Assembly (NCBI RefSeq): GCF_013364215.1
Contig: NZ_CP054923.1
Span: 5,146,001 to 5,210,000 of the forward strand
Source of the DNA: Verrucosispora sp. NA02020
GTDB taxonomy: Bacteria > Actinomycetota > Actinomycetes > Mycobacteriales > Micromonosporaceae
DNA length: 64,000 nt
Direction: 5' to 3'
Numbering within the stretch: position 1 is the first letter of the stretch; the number at the start of each line of letters is the position of its first letter. A program made the position numbers and the translations under genes. Shown here piece after piece: positions 25,707-35,289 of the stretch. Below the pieces are notes generated by a model that saw nothing but the letters and a program-made list of their open reading frames with translations, searched no databases and was not told where the DNA came from.

Positions 25707-25934
25707 TCACGCCTTCTTGCGGCGCCGGGCGCCGCCGCGCTGCCGCAGCTGCACCCCGGACTCGGTGAGCACGCGGTGGATGAACCCGTAGGATCGGCCG
25801 GTCGAGGCCGCGAGAGCACGGATGCTCTCTCCTCCGGTATACCGCTTGACGAGGTCCTTGGCGAGCGTCTGACGCTCGGCTCCGACGATCCGGCGACCCT
25901 TCTCAGTGCTGGTGGCTGTGCCAGTGGCTGCCAT
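25707..25934 (-). CDS. Small helix-turn-helix protein
   Basis: A 75-residue basic protein with a single helix-turn-helix: LAKDLVKRYTGGESIRALAA then STGRSYGFIHRVLTESGVQL, ending RQRGGARRRKKA. It looks like the very conserved actinobacterial family of stand-alone HTH proteins related to resolvase/terminase-like HTH domains. The arginine/lysine tail suggests tight, perhaps nonspecific, DNA contact. The role is unknown. It lies upstream of the enoyl-CoA hydratase gene and next to a 345-bp gene-free region. Confidence 0.85.
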   Translation of the reverse strand: MAATGTATSTEKGRRIVGAERQTLAKDLVKRYTGGESIRALAASTGRSYGFIHRVLTESGVQLRQRGGARRRKKA

Positions 25935-26279
25935 GCTGTGTCCTCACGTCCCAGACTGTGCGGTTCGGATACGGTCCCACCTATTAGACCGCCTCGAACG
26001 ATCATGCGCCAGATATCAACTATTCGCCAACCGACACGCTATGCAATGTCAGCTTCCCGATAGGTGACGACATCCGGGACCCGACTGCGGGACACCGCGT
26101 CGGACCGGCCCGGAGCTGGCCCTCGACGAACCGCCGCCACCCACACGCACGGTGCCGCCGACACCACCGTCCGCCACCGATCCTCACCGCCGGTATAGAT
26201 GGCGGCCACCGCCCGCCACCGGAGTCGCCCTCGGCCTCCGTGATGCTCCGGTCGGCCCGGTGCCCGTACGCTGCCGGCC
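25935..26279. other. Gene-free divergent intergenic region
   Basis: 345 bp between the small HTH gene (minus) and the Cad-type transporter gene (plus). The part next to the HTH gene (25980-26060) is relatively A/T-rich and probably holds its promoter. No open frame, repeat or RNA structure was recognised. Confidence 0.4.
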
Positions 26280-26876
26280 ATGCTCGACCTGCTCGGCCCC
26301 GCGACCGTCGCCGCGGTGGTCTTCGCCGCCACCAACATCGACGACATCGTCGTCCTGACGGTGTTCTTCGTCGCCGCCCGCACCACCGGCCGTCCCCGCG
26401 TCGGGCAGATCGTCACCGGTCAGTACCTCGGCATCGGCGCCCTGGTGCTGGTGAGTGCCGTGGTCGCGGCCGGGCTCCTGGTGGTGCCCGACGAGTGGAC
26501 CGGTCTGCTCGGACTGCTGCCGATCGCCCTCGGCCTCCGCGCGCTGCGGCGACGCGACGACGAGCCGCCCCCGGTGGTCGCCGGTGTGGTCGGCGTGGCC
26601 GCCGTGACCGTCGCCAACGGCGCCGACAACGTGGCCGTCTACGTGCCGGTGCTGCGCACCCTCGGTGTCGCCGACGCCGCCGTCTTCGGAGTGGTCTTCG
26701 CGGCCCTGGTCGCCGTCTGGTGCGTCGCCGGTGCCTGGCTCGGCGGCCACCCGAGGGTGACCCGGCTGGTCGAACGCACCGGCCACTGGCTGGTGCCGGC
26801 GATCTTCATCGGCGTCGGCGTGGTCATCCTGGCCAGCTCCGGCGTCGTCGGTCACCTGCTCGACCTCGCCCGCTGA
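26280..26876 (+). CDS. CadD-type cadmium resistance/transport family membrane protein
   Basis: A 198-residue membrane protein with five to six predicted spans. The first segment LLGPATVAAVVFAATNIDDIVVLTVFF carries the family's NIDD motif, and the internal repeat-like segment VVGVAAVTVANGADNVAVYVPVL carries the second conserved Asn/Asp pair. This two-fold pattern is typical of the Cad (CadD) family within the LysE-like exporters, linked to cadmium resistance or export of cations. No metal-responsive regulator is adjacent. The substrate is therefore a family-level guess. A 14-bp tandem repeat and a palindromic element follow its stop. Confidence 0.85.
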   Translation: MLDLLGPATVAAVVFAATNIDDIVVLTVFFVAARTTGRPRVGQIVTGQYLGIGALVLVSAVVAAGLLVVPDEWTGLLGLLPIALGLRALRRRDDEPPPVVAGVVGVAAVTVANGADNVAVYVPVLRTLGVADAAVFGVVFAALVAVWCVAGAWLGGHPRVTRLVERTGHWLVPAIFIGVGVVILASSGVVGHLLDLAR

Positions 26877-26883
26877 CGTCGGC

Positions 26884-26924
26884 GCGCGTGTTAGGACGCG
26901 CGTGTTAGGACGCGCGTGTTAGGA
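26884..26924. repeat. Three tandem 14-bp repeats
   Basis: The unit GCGCGTGTTAGGAC occurs at 26884, 26898 and 26912; the third merges into palindromic element C. Its TTAGGA part equals the edge of the element, so the repeats may be reiterated element ends. Confidence 0.75.
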
Positions 26925-26972
26925 GGGGACCCTTCCTATACGCCTGGCGTTAGTAGGGGGCCCTTCCTTACA
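26918..26972. repeat. Palindromic intergenic element, copy C
   Basis: GTTAGGAGGGGACCCTTCCT, then ATACGCCTGGCG, then TTAGTAGGGGGCCCTTCCTT. The two arms are each near-palindromic and also pair with each other. It lies between the convergent Cad and ABC-F genes and ends 14 bp from the ABC-F stop codon. Confidence 0.75.
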
Positions 26973-26986
26973 CCCGGTGCAAATGG

Positions 26987-28591
<1,605 letters not shown>

Positions 28592-28627
28592 GTCGGGGTA
28601 CTCGCTCTCGGGATCCGCAGGGCTGAC

Positions 28628-28673
28628 TCAGGGCACACGAAAGCGCCGGCGGATCATGGTGACCCGTCGGCGC
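28628..28673 (-). promoter_or_regulatory. Possible leader peptide and attenuator hairpin of the ABC-F gene
   Basis: On the minus strand, ATG at 28657 opens MIRRRFRVP and stops at 28628, 36 nt before the ABC-F start. A 14-bp imperfect stem (28643-28656 with 28660-28673, one G-U and one mismatch) overlaps its first codons, followed by TTTCGTG. A ribosome on the leader would disrupt the stem. There is no good Shine-Dalgarno sequence before this ATG. Confidence 0.4.
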
Positions 28674-28821
28674 GGGGCGTTCAGCCTTCGCAGAGCAGCA
28701 CGGGTCGATTGTACCGGGCCCCGGTGAACGGCGAACGCGGATTACCGACCAAGATCGTCGGGTACCGATTCGCCGTCCGGACCGGTTCCGGCCCGCGAGC
28801 CACCGACTGATCGGGGTCATC

Positions 28822-29730
28822 ATGGAGCTGAACGAGAATGCGCGGATCGACACCAGCCAGGTGGAGGACCGGCGAGGTGGTGGTGGAGGGGGAGGCGGGC
28901 TGGGCATCCCCATCCCGATCGGCGGTGGTCGCGGCGGCATCGTCGGAATCGTCATCGCCGTGCTGGTGGCGCTGGTGGGCGGCGGCTTCGGGCTGAACGC
29001 CATGACCGGCGGCGAGCAGGGCGACAACACCGCGTTGGAGCAGCGCTGCGAGGCCCCGGACGCCCTGGAGCAGCTCGACTGCCGCAACAGCCTCTACGTC
29101 AACTCGATCCAGGCGTACTGGCGGACCGCCCTGCCGGAGGCGTTCGGCGAGCAGTACCGGCCGACCCGTACCGTCTTCTTCGACCAGGCCGTCAACACCG
29201 CGTGCGGCCAGGCCGACTCGGGCGTCGGCCCGTTCTACTGCCCGGCCGACTCGCTGGTCTACATCGACCTCTCCTTCTACGAGGTGCTCGCCACGCAGCT
29301 CGGCGCCACCGGTGAGTTCGCCCAGCCGTACGTGCTGGCCCACGAGTACGGCCACCACGTGCAGAACCTGCTCGGCACCAACGAGCAGGTCCGCCGCCAG
29401 CAGCAGCGGGACCCGGGCAACGCCAACGACCTGTCGGTCCGCCTGGAGTTGCAGGCCGACTGCTTCGCCGGCGCCTGGGCCAAGAACGCCACCGGCACCG
29501 CCGACGACCGCGGCCAGAAGATCTTCACCAGCATCACCGAGCAGGACATCGCCGAGGCCATCGACACCGCCGAGGCCATCGGCGACGACGCCATCTCCCG
29601 GCGCGCCGACCGGCCGGTGAACCCGGAGGAGTTCACGCACGGCTCCTCGGCCGACCGCAAGCGCTGGTTCAACCGTGGCTACGAGTCCGGCACCCCGGCC
29701 TCCTGCGACACCTTCAGCGGCGCGATCTGA
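28822..29730 (+). CDS. Neutral zinc metallopeptidase (YpfJ family), membrane-anchored
   Basis: A 302-residue protein with a poly-Gly stretch near residues 19-27, one membrane span (GIVGIVIAVLVALVGGGFGL, about 38-58) and an extracytoplasmic catalytic domain. The zinc motif is VLAHEYGHHVQNLLG (HExxH), and the downstream LELQADCFAGAWA supplies the Glu/Asp region typical of the YpfJ family. Conserved Cys pairs (CEAPDALEQLDC and FYC) suggest disulfides. The function of the family in cells is unknown. It is monocistronic and ends in a strong terminator shared with the convergent acVLRF1 gene. Confidence 0.92.
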   Translation: MELNENARIDTSQVEDRRGGGGGGGGLGIPIPIGGGRGGIVGIVIAVLVALVGGGFGLNAMTGGEQGDNTALEQRCEAPDALEQLDCRNSLYVNSIQAYWRTALPEAFGEQYRPTRTVFFDQAVNTACGQADSGVGPFYCPADSLVYIDLSFYEVLATQLGATGEFAQPYVLAHEYGHHVQNLLGTNEQVRRQQQRDPGNANDLSVRLELQADCFAGAWAKNATGTADDRGQKIFTSITEQDIAEAIDTAEAIGDDAISRRADRPVNPEEFTHGSSADRKRWFNRGYESGTPASCDTFSGAI

Positions 29731-29738
29731 CGCGGTGC

Positions 29739-29785
29739 GGACGGGCCCCGGTCGACGCCTGGAAGGGCGTCGACCGGGGCCGTCC
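29739..29785. terminator. Bidirectional hairpin terminator
   Basis: A stem of about 20 bp (29739-29758 with 29766-29785) around a short loop, between the convergent zinc peptidase and acVLRF1 genes. Confidence 0.8.
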
Positions 29786-29805
29786 GTGTCCGACGTGACG
29801 ACGCC

Positions 29806-30456
29806 TCAGGCAGGATCGCGGATCAGGATGTGCACGGCGCGGGCGGCGGTGATCGCGGCCAGCAGCACCGCGTACCGGGGCTCGGGTACGTCGAGCAGCC
29901 GGTCGGCACGCAGTGCGGCCAGTGGGGCGAGTCGGCGCTCGGCGAGCACGGTGTCCACGGCCCGCCGGTCGCCACCGGCGACCACCGCGTCCAACCGCTC
30001 GGCCTGCGGCAGCAGCAGCCGGGCCGCCAGGTCGACGGCGTCGGCGAGGGCGGCCTTGGCCTGGTTGTCGCGCCGCCGGGCGAACCGCTGCTGGGACCAG
30101 CCACCGGCGGCGGTGCGCCCCTGCACGTACCGTGTGTCGACCTTGTGCACCGGCAGCTTCTCCCCCTCCGCGACGCCGACCGCCACCGCGCCCTTGCGCG
30201 CCAGCAGCAGTCCGATCCGGCGGGACACGACGGCCTCCGCCGCGAAGGTGTCCAGGTCTGCGGTGGCCGGCGAGCCCGGTGGGGTGTGCAGTTCGGCGGT
30301 GGCACCGTCCGGGGCGGTGAGCAGGAGTCCGTACTCCTGCGCGGTGGTGGTGGGTGGACCGTGCCGGTCGGCGAAGCCGGCCACCCAGCGTTCGGTCCGG
30401 GCCGGGTCGATCTCGACCCACCGGCCTCCCCCGGCGGCGGGTCGGCTGCTCATCAC
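29806..30456 (-). CDS. acVLRF1-family peptidyl-tRNA hydrolase
   Basis: A 216-residue protein of the actinobacterial Vms1-like release factor 1 group. The diagnostic loop is GRTAAGGWSQQRFARRRDNQ (about residues 113-132), where the second Gln after the Trp-Ser takes the place of the GGQ glutamine of release factors. Vms1-like proteins cleave peptidyl-tRNA on stalled 60S or 50S particles in ribosome quality control. The N-terminal part is a mixed alpha/beta domain and the C-terminal part (LAERRLAPLAALRADRLLDVP) is helical. The gene starts with two consecutive ATG codons. It lies upstream of no obvious partner, and no RqcH homologue is in the window. Confidence 0.85.
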   Translation of the reverse strand: MMSSRPAAGGGRWVEIDPARTERWVAGFADRHGPPTTTAQEYGLLLTAPDGATAELHTPPGSPATADLDTFAAEAVVSRRIGLLLARKGAVAVGVAEGEKLPVHKVDTRYVQGRTAAGGWSQQRFARRRDNQAKAALADAVDLAARLLLPQAERLDAVVAGGDRRAVDTVLAERRLAPLAALRADRLLDVPEPRYAVLLAAITAARAVHILIRDPA

Positions 30457-30522
30457 CCGACCTTACGGCAGACGGACGGGGCGGTACCGTCCGGCGGAAG
30501 CGGATCGGCGGCGCCGGGTCCC

Positions 30523-31170
30523 TCAGTCGCTCGGCGCGAGGTGGACCAGCAGGTCGGCGCAGCGGCGCGATTCGGCGATGACCGCCGCGTTGGCCTGGTC
30601 GCTGCCCTGTGCCCAGGCGCGGGCCGCGTCGGGTGTCCTGCCGAAGGCGACGTGGCGGGCGACGAGCCGGTCGAGGCGGACCTCCTCGGCCACCTCCAGA
30701 TACCAGGTGGTGTCGAGCAGGTCGCGGACGAACTTCCACGGATGCGAGTCGAGCAGCAGGTAGTTGCCCTCGGTGACCACGATCGGGGTGCTGCGGGGCA
30801 CCGGGATGCTGGAACCGATCGGCTCCTCGATGTCGCGGCGGAACGTCGGCGCGTAGACGACCTCGTCGGTCTGGTCGCGTAGCCGGCGGAGCAGGGCGAG
30901 GTAGCCGTCCGCGTCGAAGGTGTCCGCAGCGCCCTTGCGGTCGGCGCGGCCGAGTGCGCCGAGGACCTCGTTGCTCAGGTGGAAGCCGTCCATCGGCACC
31001 AGGACGGCGTCCGGGCCGAGCTGCCGGACAAGGGCCTCCGCGACGGTGCTCTTGCCCGCGCCGGGCGGCCCGACGATCCCGATGAGCGTACGGGCGGCGC
31101 CCGCCGACATCGCCCGGGCGCGGTCGGCGAGTCCGCCGAGCGTCAGGGTGTCAGCCGGCGGCCAGGACAC
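30523..31170 (-). CDS. Nucleoside/sugar kinase-like P-loop protein
   Basis: A 215-residue P-loop protein related to pantothenate/uridine kinases and YggC/FrcK-type fructose kinases. Walker A is IGIVGPPGAGKSTVAEAL, the substrate segment is VPMDGFHLSNEVL, and VVTEGNYLLLDSHPWKFVRDLLD and YLEVAEEVRLDRLVARHV are the usual lid and base regions. The gene starts 20 bp inside the end of lacI, so the two are translated together. The context (LacI repressor and a divergent carbohydrate operon) suggests it phosphorylates the imported sugar or its ketose product. Confidence 0.85.
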   Translation of the reverse strand: MSWPPADTLTLGGLADRARAMSAGAARTLIGIVGPPGAGKSTVAEALVRQLGPDAVLVPMDGFHLSNEVLGALGRADRKGAADTFDADGYLALLRRLRDQTDEVVYAPTFRRDIEEPIGSSIPVPRSTPIVVTEGNYLLLDSHPWKFVRDLLDTTWYLEVAEEVRLDRLVARHVAFGRTPDAARAWAQGSDQANAAVIAESRRCADLLVHLAPSD

Positions 31171-32206
31171 TGTCCACGCTCCCCTGTGTCTGGTGCGGCA
31201 CGGCGCCGCAGCCGCACGAGTCCCGGTGCCGGAAGGTGGCCGGCACCACCACGGACTGCGGGGCGCGGTCCGGTCGCCGGATCCGGGCGAGCAGGAGTTC
31301 GACGGCGGTCGAGGCGAGTCGGGCGGCGTCCTGCGCCATCGCCGAGATCTGCGGGTCGAACAGGTCGGCCCATTCGAAGTCGTCGTAGCAGACCAGGGCG
31401 ATGTCGTGCGGCACCTTCAACCCGGTACGCCGGATGGCGCGGAGCGCGCCCAGGGTCATCTGGTTGTTCGAGACGACCAGGGCGGTGGCCGGTTCGTCCG
31501 AGGCGAGGTGCTCGACGAGGCGCTGCTCCGTGGTGCGTTCGTCGGACTCACCGGCGATGACCAGCCCCGGGTCGTCCGCCAGCCCCAGTTCCGCGACGGC
31601 CCGCTGGTATCCGGCGAGCCGGTCCTGGGCCGACATCTCCCGCATGGCGCCCCGGACGTAGCCGATCCGGTGGTGCCCCTGCGCCGCCAGGTGGGCCGTG
31701 AGGTGGTGGATCGAATCCAGGCACTCGGAGTAGACCTGGTCGCCCGGCAGGGTCGACCGGCGGTCGAGGAAGATCGTCGGCAACTGCTCGTCGAGCAGCT
31801 TCTGCAGGCACTGGGTGAGTTCGCCGTGGCCTTCGAGCGGATTCACGATCAGGCCGCTCACCCGCCGCGCCAGCAGGTGGTTGATCACGTCCAACTCGAC
31901 CTCGGGGTCGTCGTTGGTGTCGGCCAGGATCAGGGTGTACCCGGCCCGTCGCAGGTGCCGCTCGATGTCCCGGATGAGCGCGGCGAAGTACGGGTTGGTG
32001 ACCACGGACATCGCCAGCCCGATGGTGTCCGTGGACTGCGTGGCCAGGGCCCGGGCGGCGAGGTTGTGCCGGTAACCGGTCGACTCCAGCGCCTTGCGCA
32101 CGAGTTCCTCGGTCTCCGGGGCGACCTTGCGCGTCTTGTTGAGCACGTGCGACACGGTCGTCGTCGACACTCCGGCGATCCGTGCTACCTCGGCCATCGT
32201 CGCCAC
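31151..32206 (-). CDS. LacI-family transcriptional repressor
   Basis: A 351-residue LacI regulator. The N-terminal helix-turn-helix (MAEVARIAGVSTTTVSHVLN) and hinge helix (YRHNLAARALATQST) are followed by a periplasmic-binding-protein-like sensor domain (TIGLAMSVVTNPYFAALIRD). The C-terminus contains PATFRHRDSCGCGAVP. It is divergent from the sugar uptake operon and probably represses it by binding two GCAAGCGGTTGC palindromes in the intergenic region. The inducer is presumably the transported sugar or a phosphorylated intermediate. The kinase gene downstream overlaps it by 20 bp. Confidence 0.93.
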   Translation of the reverse strand: MATMAEVARIAGVSTTTVSHVLNKTRKVAPETEELVRKALESTGYRHNLAARALATQSTDTIGLAMSVVTNPYFAALIRDIERHLRRAGYTLILADTNDDPEVELDVINHLLARRVSGLIVNPLEGHGELTQCLQKLLDEQLPTIFLDRRSTLPGDQVYSECLDSIHHLTAHLAAQGHHRIGYVRGAMREMSAQDRLAGYQRAVAELGLADDPGLVIAGESDERTTEQRLVEHLASDEPATALVVSNNQMTLGALRAIRRTGLKVPHDIALVCYDDFEWADLFDPQISAMAQDAARLASTAVELLLARIRRPDRAPQSVVVPATFRHRDSCGCGAVPHQTQGSVDSVLAAG

Positions 32207-32299
32207 TCGTTTTGCACCCTTTCCCCCGGCTCGCCACCTGTCCTACGGCTGCCGGGACCACGGCGAGAAGGAGCTCAATCTAACCAAAAGCAAGCCCTT

Positions 32300-32315
32300 G
32301 CGCAAGCGGTTGCGC
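32300..32315. promoter_or_regulatory. LacI-type operator 1
   Basis: GCGCAAGCGGTTGCGC, nearly a perfect palindrome with the LacI-family core GCAA-x-CG-x-TTGC, about 95 bp before the lacI start codon. Its core is repeated exactly 44 bp away. Confidence 0.75.
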
Positions 32316-32343
32316 GGGGGTAAAGTTCCGCCATCTTCACGGT

Positions 32344-32360
32344 ACGCAAGCGGTTGCGCA
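32344..32360. promoter_or_regulatory. LacI-type operator 2
   Basis: ACGCAAGCGGTTGCGCA has the same GCAAGCGGTTGC core as operator 1, centred 44 bp from it (about four helical turns). It is about 110 bp upstream of the binding-protein gene. Paired operators suggest DNA looping or control of both divergent arms. Confidence 0.75.
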
Positions 32361-32469
32361 TCTGATGAAGTGCTGGTGGGGATGCCCGACGACGCAACAC
32401 GGCCCGGCAGGACGACGGTAGGCGGAACTCCCCTGATGTGGTCTGACTAGTCGACAAGGATCTGGTGGC

Positions 32470-33453
32470 ATGAAGAGGACACTCCGGACAGTAATCGGTG
32501 TAGCCATGGCCGGCGCGCTCGCCTTCTCGGTGGCCGCCTGTGGCAACGACTCCGCCGCGGAGGGCGGCGAGGAGCAGTTGACCATCGGGTTCGTCCCGGG
32601 CATCGCCTCCGACCCCTTCTTCCGCGCCATGCAGGTCGGCGCCGAGGCGAAGGCCCAGGAGCTGGGCATCAGGCTGCTGTGGCAGGGCGCTCCGGACGAG
32701 TACTCGCCCCAGTCGCAGATCCCGTTCGTCGACTCGATGCTCACCCAGCAGGTGGACGGGCTCGTCCTCGTCCCCACCGACCCGGACGCGCTGCAGCCCA
32801 GCGTCACCAAGGCGCAGTCGGCGAACATCCCGGTCGTCACCGTCGACACCACGGTCACCGACCAGAGCTACCTCACCTCGGCGATCACCGGTGACAACCG
32901 TGAGGGCGGCCGGCAGGCGGCCCAGACCCTGGCCGAGCAGATCGGGGAGTCCGGAGAGGTCTTCCTGATGTCCGGCTCGCCGACGGCGACCACCAACCAG
33001 CTCCGCGAGGAGGGCTTCACCGAGGAGCTGAAGAAGTACCCGGGCATCACCCTCGTCGGCAAGGAGTACGCCAACAGCCAGCCGGCCAGGGCGACCTCGG
33101 CGGTCAACACGATCCTGCTGAAGCACCCGAACCTCAAGGGCATCTTCGCCGTGGACGGCACCTCCGGCTCCGGCACCGTGGCGGCGCTGCGCAACGCGGG
33201 CAAGGCCGAGCAGGTCAAGCTCATCGGCTACGACGCGTACGACAACCAGGTGGCCGACCTCAAGGCCGGCATCTACAGCGCTCTCGTCGCCCAGAAGCCC
33301 GGCGACCAGGCCGCGCTCGCCCTGCAGAACCTGGTGGACACGATCCGCGGCCAGAACGTCGACAGCATCGAGAAGGACGTCGTGATGACGAACGTCGTGA
33401 TGACCAACGACAACCTGGCCGAGACCGAGCAGTACCAGTACCCGACCCAGTAG
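32470..33453 (+). CDS. Sugar ABC transporter substrate-binding lipoprotein
   Basis: A 327-residue lipoprotein. The signal peptide ends in a lipobox (FSVAACGND, Cys about residue 24), so the mature protein is anchored to the outer face of the membrane. The rest is a periplasmic-binding-protein type 1 domain (RbsB-like): IGFVPGIASDPFFRAMQVGA, LVLVPTDPDALQPSVTKAQ and FAVDGTSGSGTVAALRNAG. Clusters of this type bind pentoses, hexoses or polyols. The C-terminus carries a short duplication, VVMTNVVMTN. It is the first gene of the import/catabolism operon and follows the LacI operators. Confidence 0.93.
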   Translation: MKRTLRTVIGVAMAGALAFSVAACGNDSAAEGGEEQLTIGFVPGIASDPFFRAMQVGAEAKAQELGIRLLWQGAPDEYSPQSQIPFVDSMLTQQVDGLVLVPTDPDALQPSVTKAQSANIPVVTVDTTVTDQSYLTSAITGDNREGGRQAAQTLAEQIGESGEVFLMSGSPTATTNQLREEGFTEELKKYPGITLVGKEYANSQPARATSAVNTILLKHPNLKGIFAVDGTSGSGTVAALRNAGKAEQVKLIGYDAYDNQVADLKAGIYSALVAQKPGDQAALALQNLVDTIRGQNVDSIEKDVVMTNVVMTNDNLAETEQYQYPTQ

Positions 33454-33497
33454 TCGGCGGCGATCAGGGGAATGCGGATCTCAGGAGGAGGAGCACC

Positions 33498-34523
33498 ATG
33501 ACGGCCGACACCACACAGGCGGCGACCGAGACGCGCGCCAGCCGCCTGATGGCGACACTGCTACGGCAGGACGTGATCCTGCTCGGCGTCCTCATCGTCA
33601 TGGTGGTCTTCTTCACGGCGATGAACCCGCTGTTCTTCAGCCGGTTCGCCTTCGCCAACATCCTGCAGGACTGGGCCCCGGTCATGCTGTTGGCGATCGG
33701 GCAGACGTACGTCATCATCACCGGCGGCATCGACCTGTCGGTCGGATCCACGCTCGGATTGAGCGGCGTGGCCTGTGCGATGACGATGAGGTCCCTGAAC
33801 GAGGGTGGAACGGCCACCGCCACGACCATCGCCGTCGGCGTGGTGGTGGCCCTCGCCACCGGTCTCGCGGTCGGCCTGGTCAACGGGCTGCTGATCACCC
33901 GGGCCAAGTTGGCGCCCTTCATCGCCACGCTGGCCACCATGGGTGCCGCCGCCGGTCTGACGCTGGTGCTGACCGGCGGCGTCCAGATCGCCGGCGGCCC
34001 GGCCGAGGTGATCCGGCTCGGCAACACGCAGTACCTCAACCTGCTGACCGTCCCACTGATCATCGTGCTCGGTGTGCTGGCGGTCGCGTGGCTGACGCTC
34101 AGTTTCACCCGGTTCGGCCGCTGGACGTACGCGGTGGGGTCGAACGGATTCGCCGCGCGGGGTGCCGGGATCAACGTCGAACGGCACCTGCTGAAGGTGT
34201 ACATGCTGGCCGGGTTGATGGCCGGCCTGGCCGGGTTGTTCGTCTACTTCCGGCTCGGCTCGGGCTCGCCCACCTCCGGCCAGGGCCAGGAGCTGGCGGC
34301 GATCGCCGCGGCGGTCATCGGCGGCACCAGCCTGGCGGGCGGCGTCGGGCGGATGTCCGGCACCGTGCTCGGCGCACTCATCACGACGGCGGTCCTCAGC
34401 GGCCTGATCCTGATCGGCGTCGCACCGAACTGGCAGCAGGTCGTCATCGGCGTCCTGATCGCCGTCGCGGTCGGGGTCCAGCAGATCAACATCCGTACCA
34501 GGAGGGGAGCCGGCCGTGGCTGA
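33498..34523 (+). CDS. Sugar ABC transporter permease (RbsC-like)
   Basis: A 341-residue membrane protein of the BPD_transp_2 family with eight to ten spans. Family landmarks are FFSRFAFANILQDWAPVMLLAIGQTYVIITGGIDLSVGS near residue 50 and GGTSLAGGVGRMSGTVLGALI near residue 275. It forms the channel through which sugar from the lipoprotein enters the cell. AGGAGGAGGAG lies 4 nt or more before the ATG. Its end overlaps the ATPase gene start by 8 bp. Confidence 0.94.
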   Translation: MTADTTQAATETRASRLMATLLRQDVILLGVLIVMVVFFTAMNPLFFSRFAFANILQDWAPVMLLAIGQTYVIITGGIDLSVGSTLGLSGVACAMTMRSLNEGGTATATTIAVGVVVALATGLAVGLVNGLLITRAKLAPFIATLATMGAAAGLTLVLTGGVQIAGGPAEVIRLGNTQYLNLLTVPLIIVLGVLAVAWLTLSFTRFGRWTYAVGSNGFAARGAGINVERHLLKVYMLAGLMAGLAGLFVYFRLGSGSPTSGQGQELAAIAAAVIGGTSLAGGVGRMSGTVLGALITTAVLSGLILIGVAPNWQQVVIGVLIAVAVGVQQINIRTRRGAGRG

Positions 34524-35286
34524 CGCACCCATCTACGAGGCCCGCGAGGTCACCAAGTCCTACGGCAGCGTCCGGGCGCTGACCGACGTCAACCTGTCCC
34601 TGCGGGCCGGAGAGATCATCGGTCTGGTCGGCGACAACGGGGCCGGCAAGTCGACGCTGGTGAAGGTGCTCTCCGGCGTGCACCGGCCGGACACCGGCGG
34701 CGTGTATCTCGACGGCGTGGCACAGGAGTGGAAGTCGCCGCACGACGCGCTCCAGGCCGGCATCGAGACGCTGTACCAGGACTCCGGGCTCTGCCCCGAC
34801 CTCACCATCAGCGGCAACGTCTTCCTAGGCCGGGAACGCCGTCGGCCGGGGCTGCTCGGCAAGCTCGGATTCCTCGACAACAAGGCCATGGCCCGCGTCG
34901 CGCACGAGGAGTTGGAGCGTGCCGGGATCGGCCTGACGACCGGCGTACGGCGCAACGTCAACCAGCTCTCCGGTGGGCAGCGGCAGGCCGTCGCCATCGG
35001 CCGCGCCGTCGCCTGGGCCCGCAAGGTGATCATCCTGGACGAGCCCACCAACCACCTCGGCGCCCGGCAGTCGGGCGAGGTGCTGAAGGTGATCGCGGGA
35101 GCCCGGGAACGGGGTCTGGGCGTCATCTTCATCTCGCACACGCTGCCGCACGTGCTCCAGGTGACCGACCGCATCGTCGTGCTGCGCCTCGGCCGGGTCG
35201 TGGCCGACGAGCCGACGTCGTCGTTCACCCCGGACTCGCTGCTGAAGGTGATCACCGGTCTGCACACTCCCGAGCCGAGGAGCTAG
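34516..35286 (+). CDS. Sugar ABC transporter ATP-binding protein (single domain)
   Basis: A 256-residue ATPase with Walker A GDNGAGKST, signature LSGGQRQAVAIGRA, Walker B VIILDEPTNHLG and the switch His in IFISHTLPH. It powers the neighbouring permease. Unlike RbsA/XylG-type ATPases, which have two fused domains, it has one, so the transporter must use two copies, as in the FrcA-type systems. GTG start with GGAGGGGAGCC upstream; overlaps the permease gene by 8 bp. Confidence 0.93.
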   Translation: MADAPIYEAREVTKSYGSVRALTDVNLSLRAGEIIGLVGDNGAGKSTLVKVLSGVHRPDTGGVYLDGVAQEWKSPHDALQAGIETLYQDSGLCPDLTISGNVFLGRERRRPGLLGKLGFLDNKAMARVAHEELERAGIGLTTGVRRNVNQLSGGQRQAVAIGRAVAWARKVIILDEPTNHLGARQSGEVLKVIAGARERGLGVIFISHTLPHVLQVTDRIVVLRLGRVVADEPTSSFTPDSLLKVITGLHTPEPRS

Positions 35287-35289
35287 GCC

